This document shows positions 48,248-56,069 of a stretch of 64,000 bases of DNA, one piece after another. Position 1 is the first letter of the stretch. Every line of letters begins with the position of its first letter. Under the pieces are notes generated by a model that did no database searches, was not told the origin of the DNA, and saw only the letters and a list, made by a program, of their open reading frames with translations. This stretch comes from CAWBRT01 sp963814745 (GTDB lineage: Bacteria > Acidobacteriota > Terriglobia > Terriglobales > Acidobacteriaceae): assembly GCA_963814745.1 (NCBI GenBank), contig CAWFEA010000011.1, forward strand, positions 1 through 64,000. The letters are read 5' to 3'. The translations under genes were made by a program, and so were the position numbers.

Positions 48248-50239
48248 TTACTTATGATCCGGGACACCTTCCTTATCCACTTCCTTGCCCTCCGCCTGGT
48301 CGTGCCCGCCAACTTCGGCATCCACGGCCTGGTTCAACGTTTCCACATCGAGCGGGTGCTCCGCCTGGTAGAAGTCGTAGCTCACCTTGCCGTCGTACCA
48401 CGCCCAGTTCATGGGATAGACTTCCGGATCGAAGATGATCATGAAGAAGTGCCACACCAGGATCGCCAACGTGGCCAGGATCGCTTCGTAGAAATGAACC
48501 GCCGTGGCCGCATCGATGACCCAGCGCGGCAGGTGATTGCCGAACTCCACCTTGGCCCACATCATGACGCCGGTTGAAGCCATGACGAACGTGCCCCACA
48601 CCAGCGCCCAGTACTCCATCTTTTCCGCGTAGTTGAAGCGCTTGAACTGCGGCTTGTCCTGCTTCAGGCGCAGGTAGTAGAACAGCGCTTCCCGGGTATC
48701 GGTGACGTCTTTCCACTCGGGCAGCAGGTCGACGATAAGCTTGCGGCCTTCCTTCATCGCCCCCACATACCAGACGTGATAAATGCCCACCAGGATCAGC
48801 ACTACGCCGGCGATGCGGTGCAGTACGCCGCGCACGGTCTCGTTAAAGAAAAGCATGCTCGCCCAGGAATCGGGAAATTTCAGGGCGAATCCGGTCGCGA
48901 CCAGCACCAAGAAGCTGATGAACAAGATCAGGTGCTGTATGCGCTGCTGCAAGCTCATGCGTACGACGATTCTGAGCCCGCCCGAGATGTGGGTGTGTCC
49001 GTCGCGAATGTCGACCAGCTTTCGCCGCAGGGCAATCAAGTTGTGCAGGAGCATGCCGCCGATGGTGGCGAAGATCAACCCCAGATAGGTCCTGCGAATG
49101 AAGGCGACAATCACGCTCCCAATATTGGCGGCTTGCGGAGAGATGTGCATTTCGGTGGCGGCGAAATTCGCATTCGCGCCGGGATGGCACTTGCCGCAGG
49201 TCTGCACCAGGTTGGCCTTGTTGACCGTCGATCGCGGATCGGAGGACGGCAGGATGTTATGGGCTCCGTGGCAGCTGGCGCAATTGGCCGCGACCTTCGA
49301 TCCACGGACCGTGGCCAGCCCATGATAGCTGTCCAGATAGCTGGTCTTGCGGACGCCTACAATTCCGAACTCCTCGGACATCTTCACGCTTTCGTGACAC
49401 TGCGCGCAGGTGTTCGTGGAAAGGTTTTTGGCGGCGACGCTGGAGGTGGGGTCGCTCGGCGCCTTGATCAGATGGGTGCCGTGGCAATCGGTGCAGACGG
49501 GAGCATGCATGTTGCCTTTGGCGATCGCCTCGCCGTGAATGCTCGCCATGAACCGCGTCTTTTCCGAGTCGTGGCACTTGCCGCAAGTCTGCGGCACATT
49601 CGACTTGAAAATAGGCGATTTACTGTCGGAGGCCAGACGGATGTCGTGTTTGCCATGGCAGTCGCTACAGACCGCGGCTTTCTCGTTTCCCTGCCCGACC
49701 AACCGGCCATGAATGCTGTCCTGGTACGACTTGAAGGGTTGGGTGCTTACTCCGGCCTGCCCCATGACCGTCTGCTGGTCGTGGCATGTGCCGCAGGTGG
49801 CGGCGATGTTCTTGTGACTTACTTTGGACGCCGGATCGCTCGCCGGAAGAATGCTATGGACGTCGCCATGGCAGTCGGTGCAACGCGCGGCTTCGTGGTC
49901 TCCGGCGGCCCGCGCCTTGGCGTGCAGTCCGTCGTCGTACGCCTTCTGCTCGTCGCCGTGGCACTGCGCGCACGTTGGCTTGGCGGGCGTCGATTCATGG
50001 GGAACGGAGGTGACGTCCTTATGGCAATCGGTGCAACTGAACATGCTGCCGTGAATGGAGGCTTTGAATGGCTCTTCCTTCACTTGCAGGCTCACCTGTT
50101 TGCCGTTCTCATCCTTGGTCAGCGATGGGTCGCCATGGCATGCCAGGCAATCCGCATTGCTAAACTTCGGCGCTTGCTTCGCCTGGGTCAGCCCGGTCAA
50201 CAACACCATCATCAGCAAAAGCTTGCCGTAACGATTCAC
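48248..50239 (-). CDS. 11-heme cytochrome c fused to a cytochrome b domain (CbcL-like)
   Basis: 663 residues. A signal peptide (MNRYGKLLLMMVLLTGLTQA) leads to eleven CXXCH motifs between about residues 31 and 370 (CLACH, CTDCH, CAQCH, CTDCH, CGTCH, CSDCH, CGKCH, CTDCH, CAQCH, CASCH, CGKCH). A membrane cytochrome b module then has helices carrying QHLILFISFLVLVATGFALKF, VLHRIAGVVLILVGIYHVWYV, MEYWALVWGTFVMASTGVMMW and AVHFYEAILATLAILVWHFFMII. The c-then-b fusion matches the architecture of Geobacter CbcL, a low-potential menaquinol oxidase for extracellular electron transfer, which has nine hemes. It is the first gene of the operon, 86 nt from the next. Confidence 0.87.
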   Translation of the reverse strand: MNRYGKLLLMMVLLTGLTQAKQAPKFSNADCLACHGDPSLTKDENGKQVSLQVKEEPFKASIHGSMFSCTDCHKDVTSVPHESTPAKPTCAQCHGDEQKAYDDGLHAKARAAGDHEAARCTDCHGDVHSILPASDPASKVSHKNIAATCGTCHDQQTVMGQAGVSTQPFKSYQDSIHGRLVGQGNEKAAVCSDCHGKHDIRLASDSKSPIFKSNVPQTCGKCHDSEKTRFMASIHGEAIAKGNMHAPVCTDCHGTHLIKAPSDPTSSVAAKNLSTNTCAQCHESVKMSEEFGIVGVRKTSYLDSYHGLATVRGSKVAANCASCHGAHNILPSSDPRSTVNKANLVQTCGKCHPGANANFAATEMHISPQAANIGSVIVAFIRRTYLGLIFATIGGMLLHNLIALRRKLVDIRDGHTHISGGLRIVVRMSLQQRIQHLILFISFLVLVATGFALKFPDSWASMLFFNETVRGVLHRIAGVVLILVGIYHVWYVGAMKEGRKLIVDLLPEWKDVTDTREALFYYLRLKQDKPQFKRFNYAEKMEYWALVWGTFVMASTGVMMWAKVEFGNHLPRWVIDAATAVHFYEAILATLAILVWHFFMIIFDPEVYPMNWAWYDGKVSYDFYQAEHPLDVETLNQAVDAEVGGHDQAEGKEVDKEGVPDHK

Positions 50240-50416
50240 AAAACCTCGCCTGAATTCAGTTCCGCACCCGCCGGCAGGTAATTTGAAATCTCATGAACAC
50301 GGAGCCCCACGCACGTTTCCCTCACCTTTTAAGGTTGTGCACTGCCGCCAATTTAACCGTGATTCTGTTTTCGCATTCACATGCCCTTACCCGCAGTGAG
50401 AGTGCTCACGTGCAGT

Positions 50417-50432
50417 TGTGATTTTAATCACC
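50417..50432. promoter_or_regulatory. CRP/FNR-like palindrome upstream of the cytochrome operon
   Basis: TGTGATTTTAATCACC has half-sites GTGATT and AATCAC with a 2-nt centre, fitting a CRP/FNR-family site (TGTGA-N6-TCAC). It lies about 180 nt before the start of the first cytochrome gene in a gene-free stretch (50240-50531). Redox or energy-state control is plausible. Confidence 0.5.
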
Positions 50433-50531
50433 CCAAGAGTGCCCGCTCACAGCTAAGTAGTGTCCCAAGTCACCAGCGCATGTGAGGCCGGAAGCCGCCA
50501 GCAACCCGGAGACGCCGCATGGTGGCTGGCT

Positions 50532-50609
50532 AGAGCGTGTTTCATAAATGGTGCTTTGAAGGGGCTTGGCTTTAGCCATGCCGTCCAGAGCCGGGAAAAA
50601 TGTGGGCTT
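50532..50609. repeat. Half of a dispersed stem-loop repeat interrupted by IS1182 copy 2
   Basis: It starts AGAGCGTGTTTCATAAATGG, contains the GGCTTTAGCCATGCC stem and runs to TGTGGGCTTCAG, where the IS end begins. The other half of a normal repeat is not found beyond the right IS end. Confidence 0.75.
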
Positions 50610-52063
50610 CAGTGTGTGCGTGAGAACCCGGACACCATGCCTGTTTAACTCCTTGTCTGGCAGCCCGGTTCTTTCTGAGGTTCCGCTGCCCTCGTGGGGC
50701 GCCGCTTACCCGCTAACCAGAGACCGCGTGCCAGGGATCGCTCACCGGGCACGAGAAAGGGCAATCAATAAATGTGATGGCGGCGAAAACGTATTGTGTT
50801 TAAGCCTGCCGCAGGGCGTGCAACCGGGTCACGTTGTAGGCCAGGGCCGCCAGCCCGAACTCGCATCCCACCTTGCCCAGACCGCGGGTACGGAACTGCC
50901 GCATCCCACGCTGCTGCTTGAGCACTCCGAACACCGCTTCCACCACCGCCTTGCGGCGCGCATACATCGCCCGTCCGGCGGGGCTGCGCAACTTCTGCCG
51001 CAGCCGCCGCTGGACCGCCTGTCGCGGCCGATCCCGCCGCCGACAACCCCGTCCCGTGTTCAACTCGCACGCCAGATTCGAATCGGGCACGTACCCCTCG
51101 ATCCCCTGCCGCTCTAACTCGCTGACGTTCTCCACCGAGAAGAAACCGCTATCCGCCAGTACCGCCGTCGGCGCCCTGCCGCACTGGCGCTCGACCGCGG
51201 CCACCATCGGCAGCAACGACCGATTGTCCGTCGCGTTCTGCGTCACTCGCGCCGCCACCATCAGATGATCGTCGCTCACCGCTACCTCCGCCGTGTATCC
51301 CAACTCGAAACCGCCGCGCTGCCGCAGAAAACGCGCTTGCTCATCGGTCCGCGACCGCTTCTTCAACCCGCTTTTGCGCAGCTCCGCCAGCCGCCCCGGC
51401 ATCTCCGCCAGCCGCCGCTCCGCCTTTTCCAGCGCCACCCTCAGCCCGCTCGGCTCCGCGTCGTCCCCATCGCACGCCTGCTGCCAGCGCCGCACCTGCC
51501 GCCGCAGCTTGGCCCGCTCGTTCCGCAACTTCGGCTCCGTATCCACCCGCTCCCGGCAGGCGTTGGCCTTGATCCGCGTGGCGTCGATCGCCACCCGTCC
51601 CAGCTTGCCCCAGCCCAACTGCCGCGCCATCTCCAACACCTGGGTGAAGGCATCGTTGATCGCCCCCGCGTGCCGTCGCCGAAACCCGCTCAGCGCCCAG
51701 TTATCCACCCGCGCCCCACCCGCCAAGTAACGCAACGCCAGATCCTCCACCATCCGCTGCTCCAGCCGCCGCGCACTGGTCAGCCCCACCGCGTAGGCGT
51801 ACAGCCACACGCTCAGCATCAGCTCCGGCGCATACAGCTCTCCACCTTCCAGGCTGTAGGCCTGCTCAAATCGGCTCAGTTCCAGCCGATCCACTACCTG
51901 GCGGATGAAAAAACTAAAGATGATCCGCTCCTAACTCATCCTGCACACTCGGAGGTATCAAGTACGCTTGCTCGGGACTGTAAGGCAGAAATCGTGACAT
52001 ATCTCTTTGTGCCCCATCTGCCCTGTGAAAAACAAGTCAATTCTCACGCACACACTAAAGCCC
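50604..52063 (-). mobile_element. IS1182-like element, copy 2 (near full length)
   Basis: 1460 bp bounded by the same imperfect inverted repeat as copy 1 (50604-50627 and 52040-52063), in the opposite orientation. The outer bases read GGGCTTCAG on the left and CTAAAGCCC on the right, the same pair as flanks copy 1 in its own orientation. Together with copy 1 it brackets the cytochrome operon. Confidence 0.88.
50800..52000 (-). pseudogene. IS1182-like transposase, nearly complete but frameshifted near its start
   Basis: The intact frame from 51894 (MDRLELSRFEQAYSLEGGELY) covers 364 residues. It has the N-terminal domain, RVAIDATRIKANACRERV (first Asp), the basic coiled insertion, GYTAEVAVSDDHLMVAARVTQNATD, VLADSGFFSVENV (second Asp) and the C-terminal RRKAVVEAVFGVLKQQRGMRQF (Glu). 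The first 35 or so codons (MSRFLPYS, from 52000) are separated by a stop and frame change near 51917, where copy 1 reads through. If this is a sequencing error the transposase is functional. Confidence 0.87.
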
Positions 52064-52312
52064 GTACCCTTCAAACCCTTCACTCGTTCAGAGTTTCCCT
52101 GAGGTTGTTCGCAAAGGCAATGCAAGTTTTCGCGTTGCAAAGCCGGTCACAAGCGGTAAAATCGGGAAACTTTAGGGATTGCAGCCGCTCCTCTTCCTTT
52201 CGTCACTGCTGGTAACGGGTTGTGAGATGGAGCACGGCGCTGAGCTTCGGTGAGAGTTCGGCACGCGGCCGCGGGCCAGTACGCGGTTGCAATCGCACTC
52301 GGAGGATGATTT

Positions 52313-53584
52313 ATGGGCGCGACGATTGGCTCCACGCAGAGCCGGACGGATCAGGTAAATGCCGTTCTCGCGGGATTTCTTGGTTGGACGTTGGATGCAT
52401 TCGATTTCTTCATTCTTGTAATGGTTATTTCCGCGGTTGCCAAGGATTTTCACGTCACCGTTCCAGCCATTGCCTTGGCGCTGACGGGCAGTCTTATGAC
52501 GCGGCCGATCGGGGCGGTTCTTTTTGGCATCATGGCCGACCGTTACGGCCGCAAACTGCCGCTGATGCTCAACGTCGTCTTCTACGCGACCATCTCGATC
52601 CTGTCGGGGCTGGCGCCCAATTACACGGTCTTCATCATTCTGCGCTTGCTGTTTGGCATTGGCATGGGAGGCGAGTGGGGCGTGGGCGCCTCGCTGACCA
52701 TGGAATCAGTCCCCGTAAGAGTGAGAGGATTGCTCTCGGGAGTTTTGCAAGGCGGATACACCTTTGGCTTTCTGCTGGCAGCGCTGGCCTACTATTTTAT
52801 TTTTCCGCATTGGGGATGGCGGGTAATGTTTTTTGTCGGCGGCGCGCCTGCCCTGCTCGCGTTGTTCATCCGCGCCAGGGTAAAAGAGACGGAGGCCTGG
52901 CATCAGAATCGAACCGATTGGAAGGGCTATCGCAAAGCCATTGGCACCAACTGGAAGCGCTTCCTCTACATGATCCTGCTGCTGATGTTCATGAACTCCA
53001 TGTCTCATGGCACGCAGGACATGTTCCCTACCTACCTTACCCGGCAGATGCACTATGCTCCCAAGCTGGTGGCCATGATCACCATGCTGGCTACCCTGGG
53101 CAATCTCTGCGGCGCGCTCACCGGTGGGCGTCTTTCGGACCGCTGGGGACGCCGGCGGATCGTGATGACCGCGGTCGCGTTGGCCCTGTTGCTAATCCCA
53201 CTCTGGATGTGGGCGCCCAATGTTCCCACCATCATCATTGGAGCTTTCCTGATGCAGTTTATGGTTACCGGCGCCTGGGGAGTCATGCCGGCGCACATGA
53301 ACGAACTTTCACCGCCGCAGTTGCGCGGATTTTTCCCCGGCTTCGTATACCAGATGGGCGTGCTATGCGCCTCCAGCATCAGTTACATAGAGGCCCGGCT
53401 GGGAGAACATTTCAGCTATTCGCGGGCCATGAGCATGTCCATGGTTGTGGTATTGACCTGCTTGCTGCTGACGATTACGCTCGGTCCGGAGGCTAAGGGC
53501 GTGGCGTTCGTCGAAGCCAAAGAGCCACCCGCTGATCACAAGCCTGTGCTTGAGCCGACCGCCATCAAAAACAACGCGTCATGA
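52313..53584 (+). CDS. MFS transporter, SHS-type (monocarboxylate/sialate)
   Basis: 423 residues with twelve predicted membrane helices. The first reads LAGFLGWTLDAFDFFILVMVISAVA, with the conserved Asp-Ala-Phe-Asp. The MFS signature loop is GIMADRYGRKLPL, repeated as GGRLSDRWGRRRIVM in the second half. RLLFGIGMGGEWGVGASLTMESVP is typical of the SHS family (NanT, yeast Jen1 lactate carrier). It likely imports a carboxylate by proton symport. GGAGGATGATTT lies upstream of ATG 52313. There is no adjacent catabolic gene. Confidence 0.88.
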   Translation: MGATIGSTQSRTDQVNAVLAGFLGWTLDAFDFFILVMVISAVAKDFHVTVPAIALALTGSLMTRPIGAVLFGIMADRYGRKLPLMLNVVFYATISILSGLAPNYTVFIILRLLFGIGMGGEWGVGASLTMESVPVRVRGLLSGVLQGGYTFGFLLAALAYYFIFPHWGWRVMFFVGGAPALLALFIRARVKETEAWHQNRTDWKGYRKAIGTNWKRFLYMILLLMFMNSMSHGTQDMFPTYLTRQMHYAPKLVAMITMLATLGNLCGALTGGRLSDRWGRRRIVMTAVALALLLIPLWMWAPNVPTIIIGAFLMQFMVTGAWGVMPAHMNELSPPQLRGFFPGFVYQMGVLCASSISYIEARLGEHFSYSRAMSMSMVVVLTCLLLTITLGPEAKGVAFVEAKEPPADHKPVLEPTAIKNNAS

Positions 53585-53608
53585 GAGCGCGCCGTAGAGC
53601 CTGGAACT

Positions 53609-53741
53609 AGAGCTTGTTTCATAAACGCACTTCAGAAGACGGTATGAATCCCCTCAGGGGCTAAAGCCCAGATTTTTCCCGGCTCTGGACGGCATGGCTA
53701 AAGCCATGCCCCTTCAAAGAACCAGTTATGAAACATGCTCT
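53609..53741. repeat. Dispersed stem-loop repeat, copy E
   Basis: An uninterrupted copy: AGAGCTTGTTTCATAAAC ... CAGGGGCTAAAGCCCAG ... GGCATGGCTAAAGCCATGCC ... TTATGAAACATGCTCT. The terminal inverted repeats are about 15 bp with one mismatch. It lies between two MFS genes. Confidence 0.88.
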
Positions 53742-53772
53742 GGTTTGCAAAAGATCCTTTCGCCCTGCAAGC

Positions 53773-53871
53773 ATGGCTGACATTCTGGGTCGCAGCCTGA
53801 TCGACAACGCGATCGCTCGCGACTATCCTTCCTTCAAGAAGCTGAAGCAGGGTGTCCAAGAATTGCGATGA
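53773..53871 (+). CDS. 32-residue ORF translationally coupled to the AmpG-like gene
   Basis: MADILGRSLIDNAIARDYPS, then FKKLKQGVQELR, with the stop TGA overlapping the AmpG-like start as ATGA. No known family is recognised. It begins just after repeat copy E, so it could be the tail of a gene cut by the repeat or a leader peptide that controls the transporter. It is too short for statistical coding support. Confidence 0.35.
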   Translation: MADILGRSLIDNAIARDYPSFKKLKQGVQELR

Positions 53872-55187
53872 AGGAATTGTCCAGCATCACCGAAGGGCGC
53901 GCGGCAACGGACTGGCGGCGCTCGATTGCAGCCTATACTGACCGGCGCGTGCTGCGGGTGCTGGCGCTCGGGTTCGCCAGCGGCCTGCCGCTCCTGCTCA
54001 CTTACTCCACCCTTTCAGCGTGGCTGGCGACAGCCGGGGTGCGGCGCGCGGCGATCGGCAGCTTCGCCCTGGTCGGCACGCCCTACGCGCTCAAGTTTCT
54101 GTGGTCACCGCTGATTGATCGCCTGCCGCCGCCGCTGCCGTTGGGGCGGCGACGCGGTTGGGGAATCACCATCCAGATCCTCTTGATTGGCGCAATCCTC
54201 AGCCTGGGATCGTGCAATCCGCAGCACAACTTGACTCGGATGGGCGTCTTGTCGCTGCTCGTCGCATTTCTATCCGCGAGCCAGGATATCGTCATCGATG
54301 CCTGGCGCGTGGAAATCCTGGAGATGGACCTGCAGGGTCCCGGTGCGGGCATGATCCAAACCGGCTATCGGATTGCGATGCTGGGTTCCGGAGCGGGCGC
54401 ACTGGTGATCGCGGCGCGCGCCGGGTGGTTCGCGGCCTACGCCACGATGGCGGCGCTCGTCGGCGTGGGAATGCTGGTGTTCCTGTTTGGCCCCGAGCCG
54501 AAAGTAGCGGCGGGAACGGCGCATACCGGGGCAGCCGGATGGGAGGGAGTTCGCCAATGGCTCGCCACCGCCGTGACGGGCCCGTTCACGGATTTCATGC
54601 GCCGGCCGCTTTGGCTAGTCATTCTGATTTTCATTGTCGGCTACAAGCTGGGGGAAGCGCTGGCGGGAGTGATGGCGACCCCGCTTTACATCTCGCTAGG
54701 GTTCTCGCTCGACGAGATTGCCGCCGTTTCCAAGTTGGTCGGGTTTTTTGGGACCGTGGCGGGGGCGCTGATCGGCGGGGTAGTGACAGCGCGGTTTGGC
54801 TTCCGGAACGCGCTGCTGCTGTGCGGGGTGCTCCAGTCTGTCGGCAACCTGTTCTATGTGCTGCAGGCTGTGGGCGGGCATCGGCTCGGCTACCTGGCAA
54901 TGTGCGTCACGGCAGAAAACGTGACTGGCGCGATGGCGGGGTCAGCCCTGGTGAGCTATCTCTCCAGTCTATGTTCGCCCGCTTTCACCGCGACCCAGTA
55001 CGCTCTGCTGTCGTCGCTCGCGGCGGTTGGCCGCACCCTGGTGGCATCCTCGGGAGGGGTGATGGCGGAGAAGCTCGGCTGGGTGCCGTTCTTCCTGCTG
55101 ACCACGGTGGCGACGGTGCCGGCGCTGGTGCTGCTCATCTGGATCGGGAAGGGCGGGCATGCCCGCACGATTTCCACGCCGGGTTAA
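53868..55187 (+). CDS. AmpG-like MFS permease
   Basis: 439 residues with about twelve membrane helices. AmpG/PAT-family features include VLALGFASGLPLLLTYSTLSAWLATAGV near the N-terminus, YALKFLWSPLIDRLPPP, and FLSASQDIVIDAWRVEIL with the conserved SQDxxxDA motif. AmpG imports anhydromuropeptides for peptidoglycan recycling. Related members carry acetyl-CoA or other solutes, so substrate is uncertain. The start overlaps a 32-codon ORF (ATGA). Confidence 0.85.
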   Translation: MKELSSITEGRAATDWRRSIAAYTDRRVLRVLALGFASGLPLLLTYSTLSAWLATAGVRRAAIGSFALVGTPYALKFLWSPLIDRLPPPLPLGRRRGWGITIQILLIGAILSLGSCNPQHNLTRMGVLSLLVAFLSASQDIVIDAWRVEILEMDLQGPGAGMIQTGYRIAMLGSGAGALVIAARAGWFAAYATMAALVGVGMLVFLFGPEPKVAAGTAHTGAAGWEGVRQWLATAVTGPFTDFMRRPLWLVILIFIVGYKLGEALAGVMATPLYISLGFSLDEIAAVSKLVGFFGTVAGALIGGVVTARFGFRNALLLCGVLQSVGNLFYVLQAVGGHRLGYLAMCVTAENVTGAMAGSALVSYLSSLCSPAFTATQYALLSSLAAVGRTLVASSGGVMAEKLGWVPFFLLTTVATVPALVLLIWIGKGGHARTISTPG

Positions 55188-55434
55188 CCACCGATGCAGG
55201 AATGGCCGAGTGCTGGGCAGAAGTATCGTTCCGCGATGGTCCACTTTGGCCGTTGCCTTTTGCGAGAAGGCACAATAGAGCCGGGCGAAGCAGAAGCAAC
55301 CGCGTCCTGGAACAGAAGTCGCGCCCGCGTCTGTCTTCTTTGCCTCTGAAGAAGACTCCAGCTAAGTGACGGGCGAGGTGCTAGAATTGCTGGACCGCAG
55401 AAACCGCGAGAGCGGTTTTGTGGATCATTTTGTG
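55188..55434. other. Short intergenic region
   Basis: Nothing recognisable apart from a continuing open frame without coding character. Confidence 0.4.
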
Positions 55435-55566
55435 AGAGCTTGTTTCATAAACCTATTTCAGAAAACGGGGTCAATTCCCTCGGGGGCTAAAGCCCACATT
55501 TTTTCTGGCTGTGGACGGCATGGCTAAAGCCATGCCCCTTCAAAGCACCATTTATGAAACACGCTC
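55435..55566. repeat. Dispersed stem-loop repeat, copy F
   Basis: AGAGCTTGTTTCATAAACC at the left, GGGGGCTAAAGCCCAC and GGCATGGCTAAAGCCATGCC inside, TTTATGAAACACGCTC at the right. It lies about 55 nt upstream of tRNA-Val. Confidence 0.88.
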
Positions 55567-55621
55567 GAAGCAACGAGAAAGCTGTCTTTCCGCAGTTCGT
55601 AAGTCCTCGAATTGAAAGCAC

Positions 55622-55698
55622 GGGCGGTTAGCTCAGCTGGTTAGAGCGCCTGCCTTACAAGCAGGAGGTCGCTGGTTCGAGTCCAGCACCGCCCACCA
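55622..55698 (+). tRNA. tRNA-Val (anticodon UAC)
   Basis: A complete cloverleaf: acceptor GGGCGGT/ACCGCCC, D-arm TAGCTCAGCTGGTTAGAGC, anticodon stem CCTGC/GCAGG with loop CTTACAA (anticodon TAC), T-arm GCTGGTTCGAGTCCAGC, discriminator A and encoded CCA. Confidence 0.97.
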
Positions 55699-55857
55699 TT
55701 TGCTTTCATATTTTGTTTGCGCGCAAGCGTCCCGGCCAACGGCTGGCGTAAGAGTCTAAAGTTCAATCAGAAAAATGCCGATCAAAACTGGAACGAACCG
55801 TTTCCCGGCACGCGCCTAGGTGGATGAATGCCTGTAACGGGAGAAAGGGGTCTGCTT

Positions 55858-56058
55858 GTGAGCCAACTTTACGATGTGAAGGTACTCATAGAAAACAAGA
55901 TTAAAGCCGACGGCCTGGACGCAATGGATGTGAAAGGCAAGATCGGACTACGGACAGGCAAAATGCTGGCATTCATCAATCCCAATACTCCGGACGACCC
56001 GGAGACCCTCGCCAAGTTCAGGAAGGCTGTCAAAGACGTGCTGAATATCAACGCGTAA
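55858..56058 (+). CDS. Small conserved-looking protein of unknown function before a Cache-HAMP gene
   Basis: About 66 residues from GTG 55858, with AAGGGG eight bases upstream, or 76 from ATG 55828. It reads SQLYDVKVLIENKIKADGLD, then MDVKGKIGLRTGKMLAFINP, then DPETLAKFRKAVKDVLNINA: an alpha-beta-alpha pattern without recognised motifs. It ends 11 nt before the Cache-HAMP gene, so the two are surely co-transcribed. A role as a cytoplasmic partner of that receptor is inference. Confidence 0.65.
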   Translation: MSQLYDVKVLIENKIKADGLDAMDVKGKIGLRTGKMLAFINPNTPDDPETLAKFRKAVKDVLNINA

Positions 56059-56069
56059 GGAGTGTTCGT

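Noticed and set aside
47054..50281. Two open frames of about 500 codons antisense to the multiheme genes
   Set aside because: They are shadows of CXXCH-rich coding sequence; no start signals or recognisable domains.
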